From IMG/VR virus record IMGVR_UViG_3300007352_000032, positions 1 to 40,213 of that record: a stretch of DNA of 40,213 nt; one strand, 5' to 3'. Source of the DNA: a virus. The stretch's first letter is position 1; the number at the start of each line of letters is the position of its first letter. Under the pieces are notes generated by a model that searched no databases, was not told the origin of the DNA, and worked only from the letters and a program-made list of their open reading frames with translations. Positions 33,380 through 39,463 of this stretch are shown here, piece by piece. The position numbers and the translations under genes are program-made.

Positions 33380-34161
33380 CAGAGTCCCGACTCATGGACG
33401 GCGAGGATGGTTGGCCTTCTGTAGGTGAGCGTCGTGTTGGAGGGGGCCTGGACGAAGAGGTTGTAGGTCCCGCTCTGGTTCTGGGAGTCGTCCCAGCGGA
33501 GGAATTGGTGAGATCCGTAGTGGTTGAAGATCCCTTGGGAGGAGAGTGGGGCCTCGATGAGCTTGAGGTCTCCGCGGTAGAGGGCGAGGACGCCGTCCTC
33601 GAGGGAGTTGTGCTGGTATTCAATCGAGCATCCGACGATGTAACTGCCGGGGACGACTGACGAGAGGGTGGCGGTTCTCGCGAGCTTGGTCTCTCCGGCC
33701 TGGACGTGGTCGGTCGTGATGGTGTTGGTCCCGGTGCCGTTGTCTCGGATGAAGCCGTAGGCGTAGGGGACGACGGACGTATCGACATCGAGACCGAGGA
33801 TCTTGAAGTCCCGGGCCCGGGCCGTATGTCCTGGGTCATAGGCTCTCAGGCGGGCCCGGATCGTGAGAGGGTCGTTGAAGGGATTGATGGGGACGTGGAG
33901 CTGGTATCCGCCGGTTGGATACCAGCCTGGGGCGGCTAGGGCGACGTTGGAGCGGGCGTAGGTGGTGCCGGCGCCCATGGCGAGCTCGAGCTGGGAGCGA
34001 CGGTCTTGTCCTTGGGCGTTCGGACCATCGTTCCAGACGTTTCCGGTCCACCAGACGAACCTGGGCACCGATGTCGGCATGGTGAGGACGACGGCATCGA
34101 CGAATAGGATCGTCGAGCTGTTGGAGATCTCAGAGACCTGGTTGGCGATGACGAGACCCAT
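33379..34161 (-). CDS. Beta-rich structural-type protein, 260 aa
   Basis: The sequence is dominated by short beta strands with many glycine, asparagine and aromatic residues (FVWWTGNVWNDGPNAQGQDR; GSYIVGCSIEYQHNSLEDGV; GIFNHYGSHQFLRWDDSQNQ), as in viral decoration, head fibre or jelly-roll proteins. There is no signal peptide, and only one cysteine is visible. No ribosome binding site is obvious ahead of ATG 34161. Family unknown. Its distance from the tail genes suggests a head-associated role, but it could be a secreted or enzyme protein. Confidence 0.65.
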   Translation of the reverse strand: MGLVIANQVSEISNSSTILFVDAVVLTMPTSVPRFVWWTGNVWNDGPNAQGQDRRSQLELAMGAGTTYARSNVALAAPGWYPTGGYQLHVPINPFNDPLTIRARLRAYDPGHTARARDFKILGLDVDTSVVPYAYGFIRDNGTGTNTITTDHVQAGETKLARTATLSSVVPGSYIVGCSIEYQHNSLEDGVLALYRGDLKLIEAPLSSQGIFNHYGSHQFLRWDDSQNQSGTYNLFVQAPSNTTLTYRRPTILAVHESGL

Positions 34162-34208
34162 GTTCCGGCTCTAGAGAGGACGAGGAGAGGTCTTGCCGCC
34201 AGGCGGAG

Positions 34209-34415
34209 TCATTCTATCCGAAGAAGCGGAGCGAGTGCGTGGACTGTCTGGCGGAAGAGCCTGTCCTTGATCTGCTGGTCCAGAGGCAGCTCATCGAACG
34301 GTACGATGCACGGGTGAGGGGCATCTTTCCAGGGCTTCTGAGAGTTGTCGCCGATAGCACGGCAGTATGCAGCATTCAGCTCGTGAGTCACTTGTGCGAT
34401 CGATTCGATGTTCAT
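34209..34415 (-). CDS. RyR-domain-like small protein, 68 aa
   Basis: The N-terminal half reads IAQVTHELNAAYCRAIGDNS and QKPWKDAPH, which closely follows the core of the RyR domain (PF02026): V-x-H-E-x-N-R-x-Y-C-x-x-x-G-D-x-S-Q-x-x-W-x-x-A-P. The second half lacks the family's usual SAI/GV continuation and is shorter. RyR-like small proteins occur in many phages and prophages with unknown function. The start is ATG 34415. A GAGGG lies eight bases upstream. Confidence 0.65.
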   Translation of the reverse strand: MNIESIAQVTHELNAAYCRAIGDNSQKPWKDAPHPCIVPFDELPLDQQIKDRLFRQTVHALAPLLRIE

Positions 34416-34617
34416 AGAAGTCGCCCTCGATGTAGGCTGTCCCGAAGACGTGGAAACAGCCTTTGGAGCAGCAGTATTCCGCCGTGCCGTCTTCGTTCTC
34501 TTTGTAGAGGATTTCTCCGAGTCAGAGAAAACAGAGCCTCAGGTGCTCATCGCACAGATCTGGACAGGTGCAGGAGCTTGCCGCTGCCCAACGACGACCG
34601 GCTCGATCGTGAGTCAT
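34291..34617 (-). pseudogene. Zinc-knuckle reading frame interrupted by TGA
   Basis: An ATG at 34617 (seven bases after the upstream stop) opens MTHDRAGRRWAAASSC..., with TCPDLCDEHLRLCFL ending at a TGA at 34524-34522. The same frame then continues LGEILYKENEDGTAEYCCSK followed by GCFHVFG and on to 34291. Cysteines at 16, 18, 22, 29, then TGA at codon 32, then 49, 50 and 54 follow the spacing of two zinc knuckles, with the stop exactly three codons after Cys29 where a CxxC partner is expected. The simplest reading is a Cys-to-stop mutation or a sequencing error. Recoding is possible but no convincing selenocysteine element was seen downstream. The part beyond 34415 also overlaps the RyR-like gene in another frame. 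Confidence 0.5.
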
Positions 34618-34624
34618 CGTCTTC

Positions 34625-34996
34625 TCAGTCCTTCTCGGATCTCAGTTCTTCTCCGACTGCCATTCGCATCCGGTCGTCGAGCCTCGCTCGGATCTTCGGA
34701 TCGACCGGGCGGAAGTCCGTGATGAACACGATCGCCATGTCCACGATGCTCTCGTAGGGCTGGTCCACGTAGGCGCTTCGGATCTGCTGGATGAAGCTGT
34801 TGAGCGCTAGCGTCACACCGTTTCGGACCATGATCTGGTCTCTGGCGTTCTCTGGGATGGCGTTGATGACCTTTTTCGCTAGCTCCACTCCATTCACTTG
34901 CAGCTTGATCTCGAGGCGCGCATCGTCTCCTTCTCCGATCGTGTCCAGGATCTCTTGGATCCAGTTCCTCCCTTTTTCGCACCTATCCTTCGACAT
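34625..34996 (-). CDS. Small acidic protein, 123 aa
   Basis: The start ATG 34996 overlaps the end of the previous gene by 14 bp; longer in-frame N-termini are serine-rich and unlikely. The protein mixes helices and strands (RLEIKLQVNGVELAKKVINA; SIVDMAIVFITDFRPVDPKI) and ends in a charged helix. No cysteine pairs, membrane segments or catalytic motifs are obvious. It is part of an operon of small accessory genes downstream of the DUF1064-type nuclease. Function unknown. Confidence 0.65.
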   Translation of the reverse strand: MSKDRCEKGRNWIQEILDTIGEGDDARLEIKLQVNGVELAKKVINAIPENARDQIMVRNGVTLALNSFIQQIRSAYVDQPYESIVDMAIVFITDFRPVDPKIRARLDDRMRMAVGEELRSEKD

Positions 34997-35252
34997 ATTC
35001 GAGTCTCCGCTCCAGGCGTTCCATGATGAGGATCGAGTGTTCGAGAACTCTCGTGACGTTGACGAGGACGGTCTGGTAGTCCTTGGTGACGTCATGAATG
35101 GCGTCGGTCAGTTCTTTTTCCCGATCTCTCATGAGTTCTTGGGTCCTTCGGTTCTCAGCGAGGAATCGGACGACGATGAAGACGAGGGCTCCGATCTGTC
35201 CGAAGCCGGTGATCCAAGAGACAGCATCGACGGAAGACGCCGGGTCGATCAT
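34983..35252 (-). CDS. Membrane-anchored coiled-coil protein, 89 aa
   Basis: The ATG at 35252 follows AAAGGAGG by ten bases. The longer frame starting in the parS-like palindrome (MFHVEH) is rejected. Residues 10-33 (AVSWITGFGQIGALVFIVVR) form one transmembrane helix, followed by a charged coiled coil (residues 35-85: ELMRDREKELTDAIHDVTKD and on). This layout is that of inner-membrane spanins (Rz-like), and also of other short phage membrane proteins such as some holin-like or exclusion proteins. No endolysin is recognised in the window, so the lysis assignment is only a guess. Confidence 0.55.
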   Translation of the reverse strand: MIDPASSVDAVSWITGFGQIGALVFIVVRFLAENRRTQELMRDREKELTDAIHDVTKDYQTVLVNVTRVLEHSILIMERLERRLEYVEG

Positions 35253-35286
35253 GAGAGATGGTCCTCCTTTGGGTCTTGGGAGGGGA

Positions 35287-35302
35287 TGTTCCACGTGGAA
35301 CA
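35287..35302. promoter_or_regulatory. parS-like palindrome, copy 1
   Basis: TGTTCCACGTGGAACA, a perfect 16-bp palindrome lying between the stop of the DUF1064-type gene (35308) and the start of the membrane coiled-coil gene (35252). It matches TGTTNCACGTGAAACA, the bacterial parS consensus, at 15 of 16 positions. See the finding on the four-copy cluster. Confidence 0.75.
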
Positions 35303-35307
35303 TCTTC

Positions 35308-35634
35308 TCAGGTCAGGAGGAGGAGGACATCTTCTCGATCTCGGAAGTGGTGCTTGAGCATCTTCCACTTGAGGCGGAAGACCTCTTCTTTCCGTCCCTT
35401 CACGTCCTCGATGACGAGGGAACCTTCGCTCAGGTACTCGAAGTCGGCGATGTAGGTGATGGGTCTCACCACCCGGCCTTGGAATTCGAACCTCTCTTGG
35501 AGGACGTAGACGGGCTGGTAGCGGAGCTTCTGGATCACGCCGGTCTTCTGGAGTAGGCGGAGGTCTTCATGCCTCCTGGCCTCTTTCTTGGAGGTCTTCT
35601 TCCCGGCGAAGCCTTTGATCCTGGGGCTCTTCAA
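35308..35634 (-). CDS. DUF1064-type putative endonuclease / resolvase, 108 aa
   Basis: The start is taken as the TTG at 35634, because GGAG lies about five bases upstream; an earlier in-frame TTG at 35646 is also open. KKEARRHEDLRLLQKTGVIQ, then KLRYQPVYVL and ITYIADFEYL, followed by SLVIEDVKGRKEEVFRLKWK, match the PF06356 (DUF1064) pattern: S-K-x-E-A-x-R, L-x-x-Q-P, Y-x-x-D-F and V-E-D-V-K-G. The D...E-x-K spacing is the PD-(D/E)xK nuclease core, and the family is often considered a Vsr-like or Holliday-junction-like endonuclease. It may process branched replication intermediates before packaging. A parS-like palindrome lies 6 bp beyond its stop. Confidence 0.75.
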   Translation of the reverse strand: MKSPRIKGFAGKKTSKKEARRHEDLRLLQKTGVIQKLRYQPVYVLQERFEFQGRVVRPITYIADFEYLSEGSLVIEDVKGRKEEVFRLKWKMLKHHFRDREDVLLLLT

Positions 35635-35819
35635 GAGGGTCTCCAAGGAGGGGAGGGGCCTCGGTCAGCTGCAGCCTCCGAAAGCACCCTCCCCGGGGAC
35701 AGCGCTGGACTGCTTGCGCATCAAGAGGAGGCCGGGCACCTCAACCCCCCTCCCGGAGACCTGGCGGTCTTGCTCAATCGCCGAGGCTCCAGACAGTGGG
35801 TTCTCGGCCTCCTGGATTT
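35635..35819 (-). other. Short spacer with a possible tiny reading frame
   Basis: No confident gene. A minus-strand frame remains open across the region and ends with VPGLLLMRKQSSAVPG... and a TGA near 35664. GGGAGGGGGG sits ahead of a GTG, giving only about 24 residues. It could also be the tail of a frameshifted upstream protein. I do not annotate it as a gene. Confidence 0.3.
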
Positions 35820-36581
35820 CTAGTGGATGGTCGCTTTCAGGACCGACTGGACGTCGTCGGACCCGAAGAAGATGCCTTCCTGGGGAAGGAGGAGTCGGAC
35901 TCCAGCTCCTCCGCCGCCCTCAGGGATGAAGATCTCGCTCGGGATTCCTTCTCGCTCGAGGACTGCGACCATCTCGAGGCAGGTGAAGAGGGGAGGTCCA
36001 GTCCTGGTCTCGAGGGAGAAGGACCTTTCTCGAGGTCCCTCGATGACTCCGAAGTCGACCTTGGATGGTTGCCCGTCGGAGCCGACTCCGAGGAAGTCTC
36101 CCAGGAAGAGCCAAGAGGAGTGGGGCTCTTTGATGAGTACTCCTGGGTTTTGCGCTCCCCTTTGTTGTCCGGTGTCCTTTGGGGTCAGCTTCCGGACCTT
36201 GCAGCCTCTCTGCTGAGTGGCATTGAGGAAGGAGACGCCTTCGACGGAGACTCCGTTCACGCCGACGATGGAGACGGTATGTCCGATGGCGACGGCTCGG
36301 ACGAGAGGAGAGGGGTTGTCACCATCTCCGTTGTCGTTCTCTCCATCGTCGTTGATGGCCTGAGCGATCGCCGCTGCCTTGGTCGCCGGGTTTGCATGGC
36401 CCGGGATCTGGGCTCCTGCGGTGAATCCAGTCTTCTTGCCGCCGGCTCGGTAGTTGATACCGATCAGGTCTTCCTTCTGAGTCGGCACCGTGGAGCCGGT
36501 GAGCTCTGCGACGTAGACGGACCCGGTGTCTTGAGGCTGGAAGGACAGAGAGCAAAGGATCAGAAGAGCTGCTGCTTGCAT
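35820..36581 (-). CDS. Secreted or membrane-linked unknown protein, 253 aa
   Basis: ATG 36581 follows AAGGAGA by about six bases. The first 15 residues (MQAAALLILCSLSFQ) resemble a short signal peptide or lipoprotein signal. The rest is beta-rich and polar with an ENDNGDGDNP low-complexity stretch near residues 80-88, and GLY/PRO-rich loops. No catalytic motif was recognised. A secreted phage protein could be involved in lysis, superinfection exclusion or host-surface change; none can be chosen from sequence. Confidence 0.65.
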   Translation of the reverse strand: MQAAALLILCSLSFQPQDTGSVYVAELTGSTVPTQKEDLIGINYRAGGKKTGFTAGAQIPGHANPATKAAAIAQAINDDGENDNGDGDNPSPLVRAVAIGHTVSIVGVNGVSVEGVSFLNATQQRGCKVRKLTPKDTGQQRGAQNPGVLIKEPHSSWLFLGDFLGVGSDGQPSKVDFGVIEGPRERSFSLETRTGPPLFTCLEMVAVLEREGIPSEIFIPEGGGGAGVRLLLPQEGIFFGSDDVQSVLKATIH

Positions 36582-36667
36582 GAGGAATCTCCTTGAGACA
36601 TCTCCCCAGATGCCCGTTCACATGAGAGGTGATCTCCAGTCGGACAGAGGTGGTAGGTTCGCCAGTT

Positions 36668-37015
36668 TCATCGGTTCTCGAGAGCGTGGATCCGGTCGTC
36701 CAGCTCATTGCAGCGGGCCTTGAGGTCCAGGATGGTCATCTGGAGGCTCTTCCTCTCTTGGAGAGAGAAGACGTACTGGGCGCGGAAGTGCCGGTCGACC
36801 TGCTCGAAAGAGGTGTAGGGAGCCCAGTTCCGGAGGGGAGTGTGTGTGTTCGCAAACGCCGGGTCTGGCCCAACGCGGGGTGGCTCCTGCGACACGGACT
36901 CCAATGTTCCACGTGGAACATCTTGAAGGTCTCGATCCTGAAGGACTCCACCGATGGCTCCCAGGACGCAGACCGCGATCAGGACCGGAAGGACGATCCA
37001 GGACAAGACTTTCAT
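36668..37015 (-). CDS. Membrane protein with C-terminal coiled coil, 115 aa (spanin-like layout)
   Basis: Start ATG 37015 overlaps the previous stop as ATGA; an extension to 37198 would duplicate the preceding gene in another frame. The first 25 residues (KVLSWIVLPVLIAVCVLGAI) are one transmembrane helix, and residues 80-115 form a charged coiled coil (ERKSLQMTILDLKARCNELD and on). The linker between contains DVPRGT, the in-frame reading of a parS-like palindrome at 36905-36920. The overall shape resembles an inner-membrane spanin. It lies in an operon with another membrane coiled-coil protein but without an obvious endolysin. Confidence 0.6.
   Translation of the reverse strand: MKVLSWIVLPVLIAVCVLGAIGGVLQDRDLQDVPRGTLESVSQEPPRVGPDPAFANTHTPLRNWAPYTSFEQVDRHFRAQYVFSLQERKSLQMTILDLKARCNELDDRIHALENR
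36905..36920. promoter_or_regulatory. parS-like palindrome, copy 2
   Basis: TGTTCCACGTGGAACA inside the coding region of the membrane coiled-coil protein, read in frame as part of DVPRGTLE. The full 18 bp ATGTTCCACGTGGAACAT is also palindromic. Confidence 0.75.
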
Positions 37016-37221
37016 GCAAAGACTCCTGAGATTCCGAGCCTTGAGGGAGACCCGGAGCCGATCCTCCTCGGTCTCACCCTCGGGTGGGTCCATATCCGCA
37101 TTCGGACCAGCTCCTCCAGGTGAGCCCGGGCCTCTTCCATGGACGGCATCCGATCCCAGCAATGGATGAAGTGCTCGATCGCGTCTTCCAGGGTACAAGG
37201 AGGCTTCAGGGTCTTCATCAT
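37012..37221 (-). CDS. Small unknown protein, 69 aa
   Basis: First gene of the long leftward block in this window. MMK at 37221 is not preceded by an obvious Shine-Dalgarno; the upstream 40 bases are pyrimidine-rich on the minus strand. The protein starts with a helical LEDAIEHFIHCWDRMPSMEE and ends in a basic region (MRIWTHPRVRPRRIGSGSPS). It overlaps the following gene as ATGA, which supports it being real. No family was recognised. Confidence 0.6.
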   Translation of the reverse strand: MMKTLKPPCTLEDAIEHFIHCWDRMPSMEEARAHLEELVRMRIWTHPRVRPRRIGSGSPSRLGISGVFA

Positions 37222-37637
37222 TACGCTTCAGAGGGAGTGAAGGAGGAGGGAGGGCGCACGTCCCCCCTATCCCCCCACCGGTTGAACGCCCCTATCGGTC
37301 GCTCAGTCGTCGGTCGGACTTTACTCCCGGGCCTGACCATCGCCATTATCCCGGGCCGTGGCCGTTCTCTCTTTGTCTTCGGCGCAGAGTCCCTCTTGTC
37401 TACCTCGAGGGGGCCGCTGGGGAGGACCCAGTAGGACGCGCAGTGAGAGACGAAAAACCCCTCCGCCCTAGACCTGCGCGCTTGAGCTTACCCGCTCCAG
37501 GATGGGCCAAAGCCCATGGGGGATGAAGAGGCTCTGGGGCTTCCTCCACGACGTAATCGTAGGGGTGAGAAAGAGAGTGTGGGGAACCCACCGAAGCCCC
37601 AGAGCCAAAGATCAATCTACACTGAACCGCTTGGCTG
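37222..37637. other. 416-bp non-coding region, structured
   Basis: No gene is supported here. The region holds a 14-bp perfect inverted repeat (37530-37543 and 37593-37606), a small hairpin ATGGGCCAAAGCCCAT (37502-37517), two copies of GGCCCGGGA-like sequence near 37330-37360, and G/C-rich tracts. It separates two leftward operons. Candidates are a promoter/control region, a replication origin or a packaging site. Confidence 0.5.
37530..37606. repeat. 14-bp perfect inverted repeat with 49-bp spacer
   Basis: GGCTCTGGGGCTTC (37530-37543) and GAAGCCCCAGAGCC (37593-37606) are exact reverse complements. Neither side is followed by a T-run, so an intrinsic terminator is unlikely. Confidence 0.8.
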
Positions 37638-37784
37638 TCAATGAGGAATTTCGAGCCAGTCCCGGATATCCCGGAGTCGATCGAGGAGGGTCTCTTCCTT
37701 GAGCTCTTTCTCGTGGGTCTCCGACTCGTCCCTCGAAATCTTCTCGAGGAGGCTCCTCGTCTTCTCAGTCTGCCGGATCCTCAC
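37638..37784 (-). CDS. Very small charged protein, 48 aa, GTG start
   Basis: GTG 37784 follows GAAGAGAGGA by five bases, within the end of the upstream gene; the frame is open further upstream but that part is arginine- and serine-rich. The product is a single amphipathic, highly charged helix (VRIRQTEKTRSLLEKISRDE and on). It is the last gene of the small RHH operon. It could be an antitoxin-like or regulatory helix, but nothing proves that. Confidence 0.5.
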   Translation of the reverse strand: MRIRQTEKTRSLLEKISRDESETHEKELKEETLLDRLRDIRDWLEIPH

Positions 37785-38052
37785 AGCGGTCCTCTCTTCG
37801 TCGCGACTCGTCCAGGGCAATGTGCTCGACGTCTTCGAAGAGTGGTGTTCCACAGACCGGGTCTCCTTTCTCGATGATGGCCTTGGAGAGCAGCTTGGAG
37901 AGCCGTCTCTTGGCCTGGGCCGCTTGCTTCTCGGTGAGGAGATCCTCGCCCCGGAGGAGGAGGATCGCCTCGAGGAGTGCCTTGAACTCCTTGGCCTCCT
38001 TGGAAACCTTCTCATCCTCTTGGGTGAGAAGGAGATCCATCATCCAGCTCAT
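37765..38052 (-). CDS. Small helical acidic protein, 95 aa
   Basis: ATG 38052 overlaps the stop of the RHH gene as ATGA. Residues 15-60 form a charged helical bundle (KALLEAILLLRGEDLLTEKQ, AAQAKRRLSKLLSKAIIEKG), and the last 20 residues are very acidic and arginine-rich. A single cysteine lies in the middle and one near the end. No family was recognised. The order RHH regulator followed by a small protein recalls, without proof, toxin-antitoxin or plasmid-maintenance modules. Confidence 0.65.
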   Translation of the reverse strand: MSWMMDLLLTQEDEKVSKEAKEFKALLEAILLLRGEDLLTEKQAAQAKRRLSKLLSKAIIEKGDPVCGTPLFEDVEHIALDESRRREDRCEDPAD

Positions 38053-38384
38053 GGCTTCATCTCTCCTGCCTCGAGGAGCTCTTCGTAGCGTTTCACCCAG
38101 GGAGAGCACTTCTCCTTGGTCGCGGGCGAGTCCGATCCCTTCTCCTTCTCCAACTGGGCTTCTGTGATGCAGCCCAGCCCCCTCCGGAGCACCTCCGACC
38201 GAGAGAGCCCGAAGGTATGGGAGAGGACCTCCAGCTTGGCGAACTGCCAAGGTCGGACGTCCATGACGATCCGGTACCTCTCGAGACGCTTCCTCGAGAG
38301 GTACGACAAATTCTTCTGCCTCGTGGTGGGGCCCATCGCCTTCACGTGGCGCTTCCTCGATCCAAGATCCGGCTCCTGCGGCAT
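38049..38384 (-). CDS. Ribbon-helix-helix DNA-binding protein, 111 aa
   Basis: ATG 38384 is preferred over the GTG at 38423, since the predicted transcription start lies at about 38424. AAAGGG sits eight bases upstream. Residues 35-70 read RLERYRIVMDVRPWQFAKLE and then VLSHTFGLSRSEVLRRGLG, the pattern of an RHH (CopG/MetJ) domain: a beta strand with alternating residues, then two helices with S-R-S-E-V-L-R. The N-terminal 30 residues are basic. It is followed in the operon by two small helical proteins. Such proteins repress their own promoters, and two face-to-face promoters stand right upstream. Confidence 0.75.
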   Translation of the reverse strand: MPQEPDLGSRKRHVKAMGPTTRQKNLSYLSRKRLERYRIVMDVRPWQFAKLEVLSHTFGLSRSEVLRRGLGCITEAQLEKEKGSDSPATKEKCSPWVKRYEELLEAGEMKP

Positions 38385-38395
38385 CGACAAAGCCC

Positions 38396-38424
38396 TTTCA
38401 ATAAAACCCCTCCCTAGGTACACT
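38396..38424 (+). promoter_or_regulatory. Possible rightward promoter
   Basis: TTTCAA (38396-38401) and TACACT (38419-38424) are spaced 17 bp apart, pointing to the gene at 38476. The match is weaker than the opposing promoter. Confidence 0.35.
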
Positions 38425-38430
38425 ACGCCT

Positions 38431-38459
38431 AATATACACCTTCACGCCTCAGTTCTCAA
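38431..38459 (-). promoter_or_regulatory. Leftward promoter of the RHH operon
   Basis: On the minus strand TTGAGA (38459-38454) and TATATT (38436-38431) are 17 bp apart, placing the start near 38424 and giving a leader of about 40 bases for the RHH gene. It abuts the possible rightward promoter, so one regulator could control both. Confidence 0.6.
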
Positions 38460-38475
38460 CCAGAAAGGGAGCTCC

Positions 38476-38988
38476 ATGACCTTCCAAGTCCGCTACCAAG
38501 AATCCCACCTCGATAGGTCCAACTGGGACGAAGGCCCCTGGAACCAAGAGACCTCCGACAAGATCGTGGGGACCGTCCAGGTGGAGGAAGCCAAGTATCC
38601 CGCCATGCTCCTCCGGAACCCGAGAGGCGCCTGGTGCGGATACGTCGGAGTCTCAGAATGGCACCCATGGTTCGAGAAGGGTTACCAAGACCTCCCCTCC
38701 ATCGAGGCCCACGGGGGCCTCACCTACTCCGGACCTTGCTCCGGAAGGATCTGCCACGTCCCCGAAGAAGGTCACAAAGACCACGTCTGGTGGCTCGGGT
38801 TCGACTGCGGACACATCTGGGACCTGACCCCAACCAACAAACTCTGCCCCACCCCAGACTGCCTCGGAGGGAAGACCTACCGGAACCAAGGCTACGTTCA
38901 GAGCTGGATCGTCCGCCTCGCCGAACAAGCCCACGCCACCCTCCCATCTCAGAATGTTCCACGTGGAACATCGGAAGGAGGTGCGTGA
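38476..38988 (+). CDS. Conserved phage-type unknown protein, 170 aa
   Basis: ATG 38476 follows AAAGGGAG by four bases. The protein reads MTFQVRYQESHLDRSNWDEG at the start, and its centre is RGAWCGYVGVSEWHPWFEKG, then HGGLTYSGPCSGRICHVPEE and VWWLGFDCGHIWDLTP. This cysteine/histidine/tryptophan-rich pattern (C-G-Y-V-G-V, H-G-G-L-T-Y, I-C-H-V, F-D-C-x-H) recurs as I remember it in many phages and actinobacterial or proteobacterial elements as an uncharacterised family. The C, H and D residues could hold a metal. The C-terminus contains NVPRGTSEGGA, which is the reading of a parS-like palindrome. It is the first gene of a rightward operon. Confidence 0.7.
   Translation: MTFQVRYQESHLDRSNWDEGPWNQETSDKIVGTVQVEEAKYPAMLLRNPRGAWCGYVGVSEWHPWFEKGYQDLPSIEAHGGLTYSGPCSGRICHVPEEGHKDHVWWLGFDCGHIWDLTPTNKLCPTPDCLGGKTYRNQGYVQSWIVRLAEQAHATLPSQNVPRGTSEGGA
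38955..38970. promoter_or_regulatory. parS-like palindrome, copy 3
   Basis: TGTTCCACGTGGAACA at the end of the 170-residue gene, in frame as NVPRGTSEG, and four bases before AAGGAGG of the next gene. Confidence 0.75.
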
Positions 38989-39209
38989 TGGGGTGCATCG
39001 AGGACGGGTGGATCAACTTCGATCGGAACGTCCTGCCGGATGAGAAGGAGCGCGCGAGAGGTCAGACGCGAGAATGCCGGCGCGCGTTCTTCGCTGGTGC
39101 TCTGATCGGTTACACGGAAGTGACCAGTGACATCTCGCCGGAGAAACTCGAATCAATCAGAGACGAGCTGAGTGCTTACTGGGCGCGTCTCGTCGATGGG
39201 AGGGAGTAA
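38988..39209 (+). CDS. Small unknown protein, 73 aa
   Basis: ATG 38988 shares a base with the previous stop (TGATG) and follows AAGGAGG (38975-38981) by six or seven bases. The product is mostly helical and charged (RARGQTRECRRAFFAGALIG; ISPEKLESIRDELSAYWARL), with two cysteines. No family was recognised. It ends in TAATG overlap with the next gene, so this is a co-translated row of small genes. Confidence 0.7.
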   Translation: MGCIEDGWINFDRNVLPDEKERARGQTRECRRAFFAGALIGYTEVTSDISPEKLESIRDELSAYWARLVDGRE

Positions 39210-39463
39210 TGGACAAGCAAGACCTCCACGCCCTCCTCGGCGACCTCGAGAACATCCTGGCCCGAAGACTCGCTCAGAAGAGGAGATGTTACCGCCCCGA
39301 CCACGAGATCGTCGCAGAGATCGCGGGGCGGACCTGGGCGGCAGACCAAGGTGGCCTTGTCCGAAACTCAATCCCAATCTGCGTCACCGATGCCATCGCC
39401 ATCCTCGCCGAAGCCCGCCGGCAGTGCGCCGGCGAATCCCCAACAAAGGAGGGCGATCAATGA
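39209..39463 (+). CDS. Small unknown protein, 84 aa
   Basis: The ATG shares a base with the previous TAA (TAATG). The sequence is helical and moderately basic (KQDLHALLGDLENILARRLA; HEIVAEIAGRTWAADQGGLV), with three cysteines that do not form a CxxC pair. A GGLVRNSIPICVTDAIAILA segment is the most hydrophobic. It ends in ATGA overlap with the next, cysteine-rich gene. Function unknown. Confidence 0.65.
   Translation: MDKQDLHALLGDLENILARRLAQKRRCYRPDHEIVAEIAGRTWAADQGGLVRNSIPICVTDAIAILAEARRQCAGESPTKEGDQ

Noticed and set aside
34522-34524. Selenocysteine codon
   Set aside because: Only a weak 4-bp hairpin follows the TGA, with no bacterial SECIS-type loop. Kept only as one option in the finding.
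34983-35303. Reading frames beginning MFHVEH or containing CSTWNI at each palindrome (for example 36736-36951, 36844-37029, 38720-39016)
   Set aside because: These peptides are just translations of the palindrome. Better starts with ribosome binding sites, or genes on the other strand, exist at each place.
37530-37606. Insertion-sequence ends
   Set aside because: Only 49 bp lie between the repeats, with no transposase and no flanking target duplication seen.
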